This document shows, piece by piece, positions 1 to 7,443 of a stretch of 48,351 nucleotides of DNA; within the stretch, counting starts at the first letter, position 1; every line of letters begins with the position of its first letter. A program made the position numbers and the translations under genes. The notes under the pieces were generated by a model. That model was not told the DNA's origin. It ran no database searches and saw only the letters and a program-made list of their open reading frames with translations. This DNA comes from Lysinibacillus fusiformis (GTDB taxonomy: Bacteria; Bacillota; Bacilli; Bacillales_A; Planococcaceae): assembly GCF_003049525.1 (NCBI RefSeq), contig NZ_PYWL01000021.1, positions 1 through 48,351 on the forward strand, read 5' to 3'.

Positions 1-288
1 GGTAATGGTAATGGTAATGGTAACGGTAATGGTAATGGTAATGGTAATGGCAATGGTAATGGTAATGGCAATGGTAATGGTAACGGCAATGGCAATGGCA
101 ATGGCAATGGTAATGGTAACGGCAATGGTAACGGCAATGGCAATGGCAATGGCAATGGTAATGGCAATGGTAATGGCAATGGCAATGGCAATGGCAATGG
201 CAATGGCAATGGCAATGGCAATGGCAATGGTAATGGTAATGGTAACGGCAATGGTAATGGTAACGGCAATGGTAATGGTAATGGTAAT
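1..288 (+). repeat. Tandem hexanucleotide repeat, 48 units of GGYAAY
   Basis: Forty-eight uninterrupted 6-bp units of types GGTAAT, GGCAAT and GGTAAC; GGCAAC was not seen. The repeat encodes (Gly-Asn)n. It probably starts outside the window, so the full copy number is not known. Arrays of this kind can change length by slippage; loss or gain of whole units would keep the frame. Confidence 0.95.
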
Positions 289-324
289 AAAAATAATACT
301 GAAGTTATCATGCTTAAGGCATAA
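1..324 (+). CDS. C-terminal part of a Gly-Asn repeat protein (5' end outside window)
   Basis: The frame starting at base 1 is open to a TAA at 322-324 and reads 48 consecutive Gly-Asn dipeptides (1-288), followed by the short tail KNNTEVIMLKA. Every base change among the hexamers (GGT/GGC and AAT/AAC) falls on a third codon position of this frame and is silent. In the next frame, which would read Met-Val/Ala/Thr, the same changes would alter the protein, and the third frame is full of stops. So Gly-Asn is the translated frame. A strong hairpin follows 17 bases after the stop. The N-terminal domain is not visible, so the function is unknown. No membrane segment or sorting signal is seen in the visible tail. 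A low-complexity, probably disordered surface or spore-coat tail is only a guess. Confidence 0.8.
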   Translation, partial: GNGNGNGNGNGNGNGNGNGNGNGNGNGNGNGNGNGNGNGNGNGNGNGNGNGNGNGNGNGNGNGNGNGNGNGNGNGNGNGNGNGNGNGNGNGNGNGNKNNTEVIMLKA

Positions 325-340
325 TTTACCTCAATTCAAG

Positions 341-377
341 CAAAAAGAGAAATTGCTCTGTGCAATTTCTCTTTTTG
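341..377 (+). terminator. Rho-independent terminator after the Gly-Asn repeat gene
   Basis: A perfect 16-bp stem (341-356 with 362-377) has a 5-base loop and T-rich (CTTTTTG) 3' end. The A-run on the other arm means it could also work from the minus strand, downstream of the HEAT gene. The rest of 378-596 shows no gene or clear site. Confidence 0.8.
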
Positions 378-596
378 GCTGTTGTTATAAGGTCATTGAT
401 ATTCTCGCCATTTTTGATAAAAAATCTGTACCTCTTTATCTATCATAAATAACATCATTTACATATGATGAGGATCTTCGTAACGCTGCCAAGTGTGGCT
501 TTTATTTATGAACATTACTCAATAATACCTAATAACATCACTGATGCTAAAATTTATATTAAAGGTACGGCACATAAAGAAAAATTTTTACTTTTA

Positions 597-1224
597 TTAA
601 GCTTCTAATGATTTATAAATCTTTTTGACTCTTTTTAATTGTGGTGCTGTTAGGTATCTTTCTCTTTTTCGTAACACTTTCAATAATTCATTTTTATTTT
701 CATCTGTTACGGCTAACAGCGTACTTTCCGAGTGCTGAGGAATTTCCTTTGGTCTGCAATTCTCAAGGTGATGAAGTAATATTGGAAAAATCACATCATT
801 GTTTTCTTTACTGACAGCTGCTAGCTTCGCAAGAGTGAGGACACCTTTATCAATTGTAATAACTGAACCCACTTTCATCGCACTTTTTAATATAGCTAGA
901 TGAGCCATAATGGTTTCTGATGCTACCTCGGCAATCGTTGCCAATGCCATCATCCCGCCCCAGACCAAACGATTATTAGGGCTTTTTAGCAACTCTATAA
1001 AAGTCAGGACATACTTACTGATTAGTTCTGGTTTAACTTGCCCAATTTCGTACGCTACTTTCATACAATCGTATTGAATTTTTTTATCTTGGCACGTTAA
1101 ATTTTCAATTATTTTCTTCTATACCCGCATCATTTTCTTCATGAATCAATTTATGTGCCAGCTCTATATTTGGCTCTTCATCGTTTCGACCTAGTTGAGA
1201 AGCTAACAGATCCACAACTGACAT
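597..1224 (-). pseudogene. HEAT-repeat-like protein gene, broken by a +1 frameshift
   Basis: Two adjacent minus-strand frames make one protein. The first starts at ATG 1224 (MSVVDLLASQLGRNDEEPN), after a G-rich ribosome site, and runs out at a stop near 1105. The second carries an all-helical body to TAA at 597-599, with features such as NNRLVWGGMMALATIA and GSVITIDKGVLTLAKLA. Skipping one A in the four-A run (TTTT on plus, 1112-1115) joins them smoothly through GIEE-IIENLTCQDKK, giving about 208 residues. From memory this matches short HEAT-repeat proteins of Bacilli and Clostridia that begin M-S-V-x-D-x-L-A-x-x-L-G-R. HEAT proteins are binding scaffolds; the partner is unknown. The ATG at 1064 inside the second frame has no good ribosome site. 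A real mutation, a sequencing error and slippage are all possible. Confidence 0.7.
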
Positions 1225-1379
1225 GATTATCCCCCACTTACGAAATTTATTTAATGTAGAAACATTATCACATTTAGCTCTTAACAAATCAGCTATCTTC
1301 ATTACGGAAATCGTCTCATTTAATAGTAGAAATATTATTGCAATATAAATGCCATGGACGAAATCAAATTAACATCTCC

Positions 1380-1408
1380 TTGTTCTTTTTCTCAAAAAAA
1401 TCTATGTT
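1380..1408 (+). promoter_or_regulatory. Possible promoter of the LysM/3D-domain gene
   Basis: TTGTTC (1380-1385), a 17-base spacer and TATGTT (1403-1408) lie 49 bases before the start codon. The sequence TGTTAC at 1405-1410 matches one half of a WalR box, but the second half expected five bases later (TTCTAC) does not, so WalR control is suggested only by homology to yocH. Confidence 0.4.
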
Positions 1409-1456
1409 ACGATGATTCTACATTAACAACTAAGAACGCACACGGAGGATTAATAC

Positions 1457-2377
1457 ATGCTTAAAAAAATAATTTCAATTGTACCAGTTGCAATGCTTTC
1501 GGCAACTTTAGGTGCTAATGCTCAAGCTGCAACAATTAACGTACAAAAAGGTGATACTCTTTGGGATTTATCTCGTACACACCATACTTCTGTAGAAAAT
1601 ATTAAAACATTGAATCATATGACTACTAACCTTATTCACCCTGGTGATGTCCTTACCATTGCACAACAATATACCGTTAAGCAAGGAGATACACTATGGG
1701 ACATAGCCCTAGATCATCAAGTCTCTGTTTCACAAATTAAAGAATGGAACCAATTACAGACGGACCTTATTCATCCCGGTTTACATCTATCCATTATCGA
1801 TGGTACGAAAACGAGTAAGGCTGTAACTGACAAACCAATAAAGCCTGCAGCTAATGCAGCAAAGGAAACAACAACTTCAATAACAAATAATACAACTGCA
1901 GTAGAAAGTAAACCTGAAGAAACTGTTTCATCAACAAGTAATACAGCTCCAAAGGATAGTGCACCTGAAGCGACCGCTCCATCAACAAGTACTACTGCTT
2001 CAAAGGATAGTGCACCTGAAGCAAATGCTTCATCAACAAGTACTACCGCTTCAAAGGAGAATGCACCTGAAGCCAATAAAACTGCCTCAAAGGAAATTAT
2101 AGTGGAAGCTTCAGCCTATACGGCTTCATGTGAGGGATGTTCCGGTATTTCCGCTACTGGAATGAACCTTAAAGCCAACCCAAATGCGAAGGTCATCTCA
2201 GTTGACCCAGCTGTAATTCCATTGGGTAGTAAAGTTTATGTGGAAGGCTATGGTGAAGCAATTGCAGGGGATACCGGTGGTGCCATTAAAGGAAAACGAA
2301 TTGATGTTTTTTTCCCTTCTCAACAAGATGCCATTAATTTTGGAGTAAAACAATTAAAGGTCACAATATTAGACTAA
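1457..2377 (+). CDS. Secreted LysM and 3D-domain cell-wall protein (YocH-like)
   Basis: A 306-residue exported protein. A signal peptide ends near residue 24 (ANAQA|A). Two LysM peptidoglycan-binding domains follow (about 26-68 and 71-114), each with a GDTLWD core. Residues 115-210 are a Ser/Thr/Ala/Glu-rich linker with three 17-residue repeats. The C-terminus (about 214-306) is a 3D domain carrying its three aspartates, D250 (VISVDP), D272 (AGDTGG) and D283 (KRIDVFF). This architecture is that of B. subtilis YocH, a secreted wall-turnover enzyme related to lytic transglycosylases and a known WalR target; the walRK genes lie 8 kb away. The start is well supported by GGAGG at 1444-1448, eight bases upstream. 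Membership of the family is secure, while the exact bond cleaved is inferred. Confidence 0.88.
   Translation: MLKKIISIVPVAMLSATLGANAQAATINVQKGDTLWDLSRTHHTSVENIKTLNHMTTNLIHPGDVLTIAQQYTVKQGDTLWDIALDHQVSVSQIKEWNQLQTDLIHPGLHLSIIDGTKTSKAVTDKPIKPAANAAKETTTSITNNTTAVESKPEETVSSTSNTAPKDSAPEATAPSTSTTASKDSAPEANASSTSTTASKENAPEANKTASKEIIVEASAYTASCEGCSGISATGMNLKANPNAKVISVDPAVIPLGSKVYVEGYGEAIAGDTGGAIKGKRIDVFFPSQQDAINFGVKQLKVTILD
1931..2083 (+). repeat. Three tandem 51-bp repeats in the 3D-protein linker
   Basis: The motif TCAACAAGT recurs at 1931, 1982 and 2033, exactly 51 bases apart, within units that encode about STSTTASKDSAPEAN. The copies differ at a few bases. The array keeps the reading frame and lengthens the spacer between the LysM and 3D domains. 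Confidence 0.85.
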
Positions 2378-2411
2378 CTTAACCATCCTAATAAACGACG
2401 GTGTAATTAAT

Positions 2412-2528
2412 ATGGCTACCGAGTCACAAGTCACAGTGAATGTTAAATTGTCAGAAGATGAGAAAAATGGGTATAAGTTATCCATTAACTTACAGATTAA
2501 TCGTAAAAATATGGAATTAACTAATTGA
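2412..2528 (+). CDS. Possible 38-residue small protein
   Basis: An ATG frame of 38 codons, beginning MATESQVTVNVKLSEDEKNG, ends at TGA 2526-2528. It follows the 3D-protein gene by 34 bases. Alternating hydrophobic and polar residues would suit a beta strand. There is no convincing ribosome site (GACGGTG is weak) and I recognise no family, so it may be chance or a remnant. The rest of 2378-2735 holds only a short GACCCT/AGGGTC inverted repeat near 2551-2578, without a T-run. Confidence 0.3.
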   Translation: MATESQVTVNVKLSEDEKNGYKLSINLQINRKNMELTN

Positions 2529-2735
2529 AACATTAAACCACTAGAGAAATGGACCCTGAAGTATTGTTCTATAGGGTCTATATTTCGTTCATTTATACAT
2601 TACATCAAATAAAAAATGTTTAATACATTTCCCTTAAAACATAAGCCTCTCTATAAAAACTTAATACATATGACTTTTAACTATTTAATAGGTTTATATC
2701 TGCATATTGTTAAAAAAATGAATGGAGTTGATAGC

Positions 2736-3194
2736 TTGGGAAAGTTTTACCCAGAAAAACTATTCGTTCAATTCAGGAATGGTATGACTACAATGAAACC
2801 TGTCATTCCAAGACGTTACACACTTACTCACTCAGATGATACTGGCGATCTATTTTTAACGATAGGAAATGAGTTCGCTTGGGATAAAGTGAATACTAAG
2901 ATGAGAGATGAGGTCTTAGGTGAATGGATTACTAATGGGGAATGCTTTTATTTCTATTTATATTTATATATAGAAAAAGGAGAATACAATCAAAATGCAT
3001 CTGCAAAACGCAATGAAATATTTAGGCGTGAGTTACCACTTGCACTAACAGCCATTCGATATGGCGATAGATCATTATTTGATCAATACCCTAAACTTGA
3101 TCGGGCTAATATTATCGTTAACTTTCTATCTACTTATCCTCAATTTGCTAGGCAAGAGAATTGGGGTTCATTCAGTAGTTATAGCAATCATTGA
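2736..3194 (+). CDS. Staygreen (SGR) family protein
   Basis: A 152-residue protein whose opening, GKFYPEKLFVQFRNGM followed by PVIPRRYTLTHSDDTGDLFL and MRDEVLGEW, is the bacterial staygreen signature. Plant SGR removes magnesium from chlorophyll a, and some bacterial homologues do so in vitro; the role in a non-photosynthetic Bacillus relative is unknown. The frame is open upstream to an ATG at 2616, but I choose the TTG at 2736 because GGAG sits eight bases before it and homologues begin M-x-K-F-x-P-E-K-L. It converges on rlmH. No signal peptide or membrane segment is seen from this start. Confidence 0.8.
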   Translation: MGKFYPEKLFVQFRNGMTTMKPVIPRRYTLTHSDDTGDLFLTIGNEFAWDKVNTKMRDEVLGEWITNGECFYFYLYLYIEKGEYNQNASAKRNEIFRRELPLALTAIRYGDRSLFDQYPKLDRANIIVNFLSTYPQFARQENWGSFSSYSNH

Positions 3195-3337
3195 AGAAAA
3201 TTTGCTATATTGATTTCAACATGTCAGGTGGAAAAGTATCTAAACCTCGTATTATGAAACTGATAAGGAGATCCACTTCCACCACCAACACAAGAAAAAG
3301 GACATAAATGCAAAAAACAATGATAAATAAAATTAAA

Positions 3338-3373
3338 CCACCTAAAATGCTGACATCCCAACTCTCTAGGTGG
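3338..3373 (-). terminator. Probable terminator downstream of rlmH
   Basis: On the minus strand CCACCTA (3373-3367) pairs with TAGGTGG (3344-3338), with a loop of about 22 bases and a T-rich tail TTTAATTTTATTT. It lies 18 bases past the rlmH stop. The long loop lowers confidence. Confidence 0.5.
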
Positions 3374-3390
3374 TCTTTTCGAAACCGCAC

Positions 3391-3870
3391 TTACTTATGA
3401 TACGGTTCACCCTTCATAATTCTAAAGCTTCGATAAACCTGCTCTACGAGTACGAGCTTCATGAGCTGGTGCGGTAAGGTCATTTTGCCGAAGGATTGTT
3501 GCTCGTCGGCTCTTTTTAGGACGTCTTCGTGTAGGCCTAGGGAGCCGCCGATGACGAAGGCAATTTTGCTTTTGCCGTAGGTCATGAGAGATTCAAGATC
3601 AGCAGCCATTTGTTCAGAGGTTTTCATTTTTCCATTGATAGCGAGGGCAATTACATACGTGTCTGCACTAATTTTGGCTAGTATCCGTTCTCCCTCTTTT
3701 TTCTTCACAATATCCATTTCAGCATCACTAAGTTGTTCGGGTGCTTTTTCGTCAGGTACCTCAATCAAATCCATTTTTGCATAGCCGCCTAGTCGTTTTA
3801 CGTACTCATCAATCCCCATTTTTAAGTACTTTTCTTTTAACTTGCCGACTGATACAATCGTTATATTCAC
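3391..3870 (-). CDS. rlmH: 23S rRNA pseudouridine-1915 N3-methyltransferase
   Basis: A 159-residue SPOUT-class methyltransferase (YydA/YbeA/OrfX family) that uses S-adenosylmethionine to methylate pseudouridine 1915 in helix 69 of 23S rRNA on assembled 70S ribosomes. Family marks are the start MNITIVSVGKLKEKYLK, the cofactor loop FVIGGSLGLHEDV and the C-terminal YRSFRIMKGEPYHK. The length is normal. It follows yyzF on the minus strand, with a 90-bp gap packed with DnaA-box-like sequences. In staphylococci the end of this gene is the SCCmec attachment site; I see no integrated element here. Confidence 0.96.
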   Translation of the reverse strand: MNITIVSVGKLKEKYLKMGIDEYVKRLGGYAKMDLIEVPDEKAPEQLSDAEMDIVKKKEGERILAKISADTYVIALAINGKMKTSEQMAADLESLMTYGKSKIAFVIGGSLGLHEDVLKRADEQQSFGKMTLPHQLMKLVLVEQVYRSFRIMKGEPYHK

Positions 3871-3873
3871 ACG

Positions 3874-4290
3874 TTATCCACCTTTACAATTCATTTACAA
3901 ACAAGTTATCCACAAAAGTTATCAACATATCCACATGTCATTGCTATATATTGTGTAAAGTTATTTACTTGATACAATATATTCTGCTGGCTGTTCACAG
4001 TAGCTACACTTTGTGGATAACTTTTTTTCCTCTTCGATATTATCCATAATTGGGAACACTTTTTGCTCAGCTACAAACATGTCTAAAGCGTGTTCTATAT
4101 GGCTTTCACAGCTGTATTTTTCCATTTTTTGATGTCTCCTTATTTTCCGAAATTTCCACAAACTTATTCACATTTCGGTGTATGTTATCCACAACCTATT
4201 GTATCAAAGGAATAGCATGTATGGAAGAAGTACCTTTTCCTCACTGTTTATTGTATAAAGTCAGTATTCATAATTTTCTAGTTATCCACA
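3874..4290. promoter_or_regulatory. DnaA-box cluster around yyzF
   Basis: Four perfect boxes (TTATCCACA or its complement) lie at 3906-3914, 4012-4020 (reverse), 4185-4193 and 4282-4290. Five more differ by one base: 3874-3882, 3919-3927, 3927-3935, 4040-4048 and 4164-4172. The cluster runs from the rlmH start, through yyzF, to the htrA terminator, about 34 kb from dnaA. From memory, B. subtilis has oriC-proximal DnaA-box clusters that restrain initiation, one of them at yydA (rlmH). Confidence 0.8.
3961..4125 (-). CDS. yyzF: CxxH/CxxC small protein, YyzF family
   Basis: A 54-residue protein with a C6-x-x-H9 pair near the N-terminus (KYSCESHIEHALD) and a C40-x-x-C43 pair (TKCSYCEQPAEY), which together suggest a single bound metal, probably zinc. 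This matches B. subtilis YyzF, also a neighbour of yydA. The function is unknown. The frame extends 12 codons further upstream, but the ATG at 4125 has an AGGAG about ten bases upstream and fits the family length. A perfect DnaA box lies inside the coding region (4012-4020). Confidence 0.8.
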   Translation of the reverse strand: MEKYSCESHIEHALDMFVAEQKVFPIMDNIEEEKKLSTKCSYCEQPAEYIVSSK

Positions 4291-4320
4291 ATATTTTATT
4301 AAAGGACTCTCCATCTCCAC

Positions 4321-4355
4321 AAAAAAGCAGCGGAGATTTTACAATCCCCACTGCT
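4321..4355 (-). terminator. Terminator of htrA
   Basis: On the minus strand a 13-bp stem (4355-4343 with 4338-4326, including G-U pairs) with a four-base loop is followed by six T residues. It lies just after the htrA stop codon. Confidence 0.9.
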
Positions 4356-4366
4356 ATTCACTCTTT

Positions 4367-5665
4367 TTACAATGAATTACCGTTTGTTAATGTAAGTGTA
4401 AGTTCTACCAATTTACCTTGGCGATAAACTTTTAATGTTAATTGATCACCGATTTTTTTCTCATTATATAGATGTTTACGTAAATCAATGGCTGTTTCTA
4501 TTTTTTGACCATCCATTTCCACAATAACATCATATTGTTGGACTCCTGCTTTTGATGCTGGTGAGTTATTCATTACATCTGTAATCACAACTCCTGTTGT
4601 CACCTCAGCTGGTAATTTTAATGTTTGTTGTTGGTAGAAGGCTGGAACATCTGTTAAGTCAGCTAATGAAATTCCCATTGTTGGACGTTTCATTTCACCA
4701 TTTTTCTCTAGCTCCTCAATAATTGGAATGGCTGAATTAATTGGAATAGAGAATCCTAAACCTTCCACTGAGGATTCTGCAATTTTCATGGAGTTAATCC
4801 CTATTAACTCTCCAGCTAAATTGACAAGTGCCCCTCCGCTATTCCCTGGATTAATGGCTGCATCCGTTTGTAATACTTCTTGCTGCCAGTCTTCTGTTCC
4901 ATCACCGTTTAAGTCTACGGGTACAGAACGATCCTTACCTGAAACAACCCCTGTTGTCACAGAGCCATAGAAATCTAAGCCAAGTGGATTACCTATTGCT
5001 ATAACTGTTTCACCTTGTTTTAACACATCGGAGTTACCAAATGTCGCTACTGTTTTGACATTTTTTGAGCTAATTGAAATAACGGCAAGATCTGTCCAAA
5101 CATCATGGCCCACTAGTTCGGCTTGCTCTTTTGTTCCATCAGGCATTGTGACCTCTAATTGTTTAGCCCCTTCAATAACGTGATTATTTGTTACGATAAA
5201 GGCTTTGTCACCTTCAATTTTATATACAACACCTGAACCGCTTCCCGCTTCTTTTGTTGTTGTTGATTGCTGACTCCAAAATCCTCCGCTTGTTACTTCC
5301 TGAATGTTAGTAATACCTACAACGGCTGGAGAAGCTTTATCAACTGCTTTTGTAACATCCGTCGTTACCTCCGTGGCAACTTGATCAATGGTCGTATCAT
5401 TTTTCCCTGTATTACTTGATGTTGTACCAGGCATTTGATTAACCAGACCAGGCAACATCAGCCAAACAAGTAAGGCACCAATAATGACGCCGACCAAGCC
5501 ACTAAAGAAATAGCCACCTTTTCCTCCGCCTCCACCTTTCTTTTTATGACGCTTGGCCTGCATTTCTTGCTCCTCGCGCTCTAGTCTTTCTTGAAGAGGT
5601 GATTTCGGTATTTCATCATTTTTTAGGAAATCACTGTTTTTATCATCATCTTGAAAGTAACTCAT
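4367..5665 (-). CDS. htrA: Membrane-anchored HtrA/DegP-like serine protease with PDZ domain
   Basis: About 432 residues from the preferred ATG at 5665. The order is a charged cytoplasmic N-terminus, one membrane segment (about 56-77 in the longer frame), a trypsin-like domain with the full triad H165 (TNNHVIEG), D195 (WTDLAV) and S279 (NPGNSGGAL), and one PDZ domain (about 330-430). These proteins degrade or refold damaged proteins outside the membrane. It corresponds to YyxA (HtrC), which follows walJ in B. subtilis. Here a terminator separates it from walJ, so it probably has its own promoter. A second ATG at 5674 is possible; AAAGG is better spaced for 5665. A loop at 254-262 resembles a calcium-binding EF-hand loop. 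Confidence 0.92.
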   Translation of the reverse strand: MSYFQDDDKNSDFLKNDEIPKSPLQERLEREEQEMQAKRHKKKGGGGGKGGYFFSGLVGVIIGALLVWLMLPGLVNQMPGTTSSNTGKNDTTIDQVATEVTTDVTKAVDKASPAVVGITNIQEVTSGGFWSQQSTTTKEAGSGSGVVYKIEGDKAFIVTNNHVIEGAKQLEVTMPDGTKEQAELVGHDVWTDLAVISISSKNVKTVATFGNSDVLKQGETVIAIGNPLGLDFYGSVTTGVVSGKDRSVPVDLNGDGTEDWQQEVLQTDAAINPGNSGGALVNLAGELIGINSMKIAESSVEGLGFSIPINSAIPIIEELEKNGEMKRPTMGISLADLTDVPAFYQQQTLKLPAEVTTGVVITDVMNNSPASKAGVQQYDVIVEMDGQKIETAIDLRKHLYNEKKIGDQLTLKVYRQGKLVELTLTLTNGNSL

Positions 5666-5760
5666 GTTCCTCATCCTTTCCTTTACTGCTTTTGTTAATT
5701 GTTACCCTAATCTTACGATTCAAACATTAAAATCAGATGAAAAACAAATAAAATGGACAT

Positions 5761-5804
5761 AAAAATAGCTGCCCAACGCATTTATTAAAATGCGTCGAAC
5801 AGCT
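5761..5804 (-). terminator. Terminator of the wal operon
   Basis: On the minus strand AGCTGTTCGACGCATTT pairs with AAATGCGTTGGGCAGCT around a TAAT loop, with a couple of mismatches, followed by ATTTTT. It lies between walJ and htrA. Confidence 0.9.
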
Positions 5805-5830
5805 TTAAGTTTTACCTAAATAACGAGTCG

Positions 5831-6619
5831 TTAAACCGTTACTAATTTTGTTGGCTCCTCTGCATCGGTATCAAAAAGATGAACATGCTCACCAACCATA
5901 ATGCCACAGGACTGTAAGGTTTGTGACACGCTCATACGCGCCAGCTCTTTCATATTATTATCCTTACTTAAATGCGAAAGATAGATATTGGTCGTCTTAT
6001 CAAATACAACCTCACTCATTGCAATCGCTGCATCCTCATTGGACACATGTCCTACATCGCTTAAAATACGGCGTTTAATGGACCAGGGATAACGTCCCAT
6101 TTGAAGCATATTAACATCATGATTACTTTCAAAAACGAAGGAATCTGCTCCACGTATAATACCCTTCATACGATCACTGACATACCCTGTATCTGTAATA
6201 ATAACAAGCTTGCGACTACCCTCATGGAATGTATAGAACATTGGATCTGCTGCATCATGTGAAACAGCAAAAGATTCAACGGCTAAAGAACCAAAATGCT
6301 TCACTGTATCCATGTCAAATTCAAAACGTTGCTCCACAGGAATATCACCAACTAGCCCGTCCATTGCCTGCCATGTTTTGGCGTTTGCATAAATCGGTAC
6401 ATTATATTTTCGTGCCAGTACACCTATCCCTTTAATATGATCACTATGCTCGTGTGTGACGAAAATTCCACTAAGCTTCTTCATATTACGATCGATTTTT
6501 GTAAATAGCTGCTCCATCTTTTTCCCACTAAGACCAGCATCAACGATAAAGGCATAATCGTCATTCTCTACATAAATCGAATTCCCTGTACTGCCACTTG
6601 CTAAAACACTAAATCGCAT
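5831..6619 (-). CDS. walJ: Metallo-beta-lactamase-fold hydrolase WalJ (YycJ)
   Basis: A 262-residue cytoplasmic protein with the metal-binding motif H56-x-H58-x-D60-H61 (VTHEHSDH), later ligands in AVSHDAA and IITDTGYVSD, and a C-terminal histidine in YLSHLSKDN. It is the last gene of the conserved walRKHIJ operon. Work on related YycJ proteins describes a 5' exonuclease acting on double-stranded DNA; a direct part in WalRK signalling is not established. Its ATG shares one base with the walI stop (TAATG), which indicates translational coupling. Confidence 0.95.
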   Translation of the reverse strand: MRFSVLASGSTGNSIYVENDDYAFIVDAGLSGKKMEQLFTKIDRNMKKLSGIFVTHEHSDHIKGIGVLARKYNVPIYANAKTWQAMDGLVGDIPVEQRFEFDMDTVKHFGSLAVESFAVSHDAADPMFYTFHEGSRKLVIITDTGYVSDRMKGIIRGADSFVFESNHDVNMLQMGRYPWSIKRRILSDVGHVSNEDAAIAMSEVVFDKTTNIYLSHLSKDNNMKELARMSVSQTLQSCGIMVGEHVHLFDTDAEEPTKLVTV

Positions 6620-7443
6620 TATTCAACTCCCCAGTCTTCTTCTTCGCCCTCTTGCTTGTCCTCCTGGATTTCAATGACTTTGCCTTCTACTGCATTGACA
6701 AAATACTCTTCAGTTTCTCCATCCGATAATTTCACTCGTACTTCCCATGTTGGCACTAATACCTGAGTACGAGTCAATTTAACAAGTGTTGAGTAACCTA
6801 ACTTCATTTGCGTAATACGTGAGTCTGGCTTGAGCGGTCCTTTTGCATATAAAGTTTGAATAATTTGAAGGGGAGGAATGACAGTTTCCTGTTGTTCCAT
6901 TTCTTCAATATTATCAATCATTGTTTGCTCATACATAGTTACTTCATTATTGGTATTCCATTTAATTTTTAATGAACCATTGTAATAGAACATCCGGTTA
7001 TTAGTCTTCTGGAAAAAAATTGCGATTCGTTCTTCGCGATCTACTTTCCATAAGGCATACGATGCTCCTTCATTTACGTTTGCAACAGCAAAATCCGTAA
7101 AGCTTGCATCATCACTCACATTCCGTAATTTAACAGGCTTTAAGAAAATAGCACGAACTTTAGTATTCGTATTATCCCTAAATGTAATTTGTTGGTTACT
7201 ATTACTAAATTCATCTGTGGTGAATTTATGCACTTGAGCTGTCATATACGAAGCAAACTCAATATTATTTGGTAAGGAGCCATACGTTATATTATCATCT
7301 TTTAAACGAGCTTCAATTGTTTTTTCACCCGGAACCTCAATATCTTTCGCCTCATTATAGCGATTTACATAAAGGGAATATAAGAAGATGTTTAGAATTA
7401 AAAAAACGAATATAAAAATAGATTTCGTTCTATTCCAATCCAT
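6619..7443 (-). CDS. walI: WalK regulatory membrane protein WalI (YycI)
   Basis: A 274-residue protein with a single N-terminal membrane segment (about residues 8-27) and an extracytoplasmic domain. In B. subtilis YycH and YycI sit with WalK in the membrane and restrain its kinase activity. The acidic C-terminus (KQEGEEEDWGVE) is a local feature. The start at ATG 7443 has AGGAGG eight bases upstream; the longer frame begins at a GTG that overlaps this site. The gene overlaps walH by 14 bases. Confidence 0.93.
   Translation of the reverse strand: MDWNRTKSIFIFVFLILNIFLYSLYVNRYNEAKDIEVPGEKTIEARLKDDNITYGSLPNNIEFASYMTAQVHKFTTDEFSNSNQQITFRDNTNTKVRAIFLKPVKLRNVSDDASFTDFAVANVNEGASYALWKVDREERIAIFFQKTNNRMFYYNGSLKIKWNTNNEVTMYEQTMIDNIEEMEQQETVIPPLQIIQTLYAKGPLKPDSRITQMKLGYSTLVKLTRTQVLVPTWEVRVKLSDGETEEYFVNAVEGKVIEIQEDKQEGEEEDWGVE

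Noticed and set aside
5..448. Plus-strand ORF reading Met-Val-Met-Ala repeats
   Set aside because: The hexamer variants are synonymous in the Gly-Asn frame and non-synonymous here, and the end of this frame runs through a terminator hairpin.
1405..1421. WalR box upstream of the yocH-like gene
   Set aside because: Only one half-site (TGTTAC) matches; the second half, TTCTAC, differs at two key positions.
1771..2076. Minus-strand ORF inside the LysM/3D gene
   Set aside because: It is a mirror of the repeat linker, rich in Val/Ala/Leu from the complement of Thr/Ser/Glu codons, with no start signal.
3205..3390. 61-codon minus-strand ORF with one hydrophobic segment after rlmH
   Set aside because: It begins with GTG directly at the rlmH stop without a ribosome site, and its early codons form the probable rlmH terminator stem.
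3391..3420. SCC-type integration at the rlmH 3' end
   Set aside because: No recombinase genes, no flanking direct repeat and no foreign cassette is present; the next gene is an ordinary converging staygreen gene.
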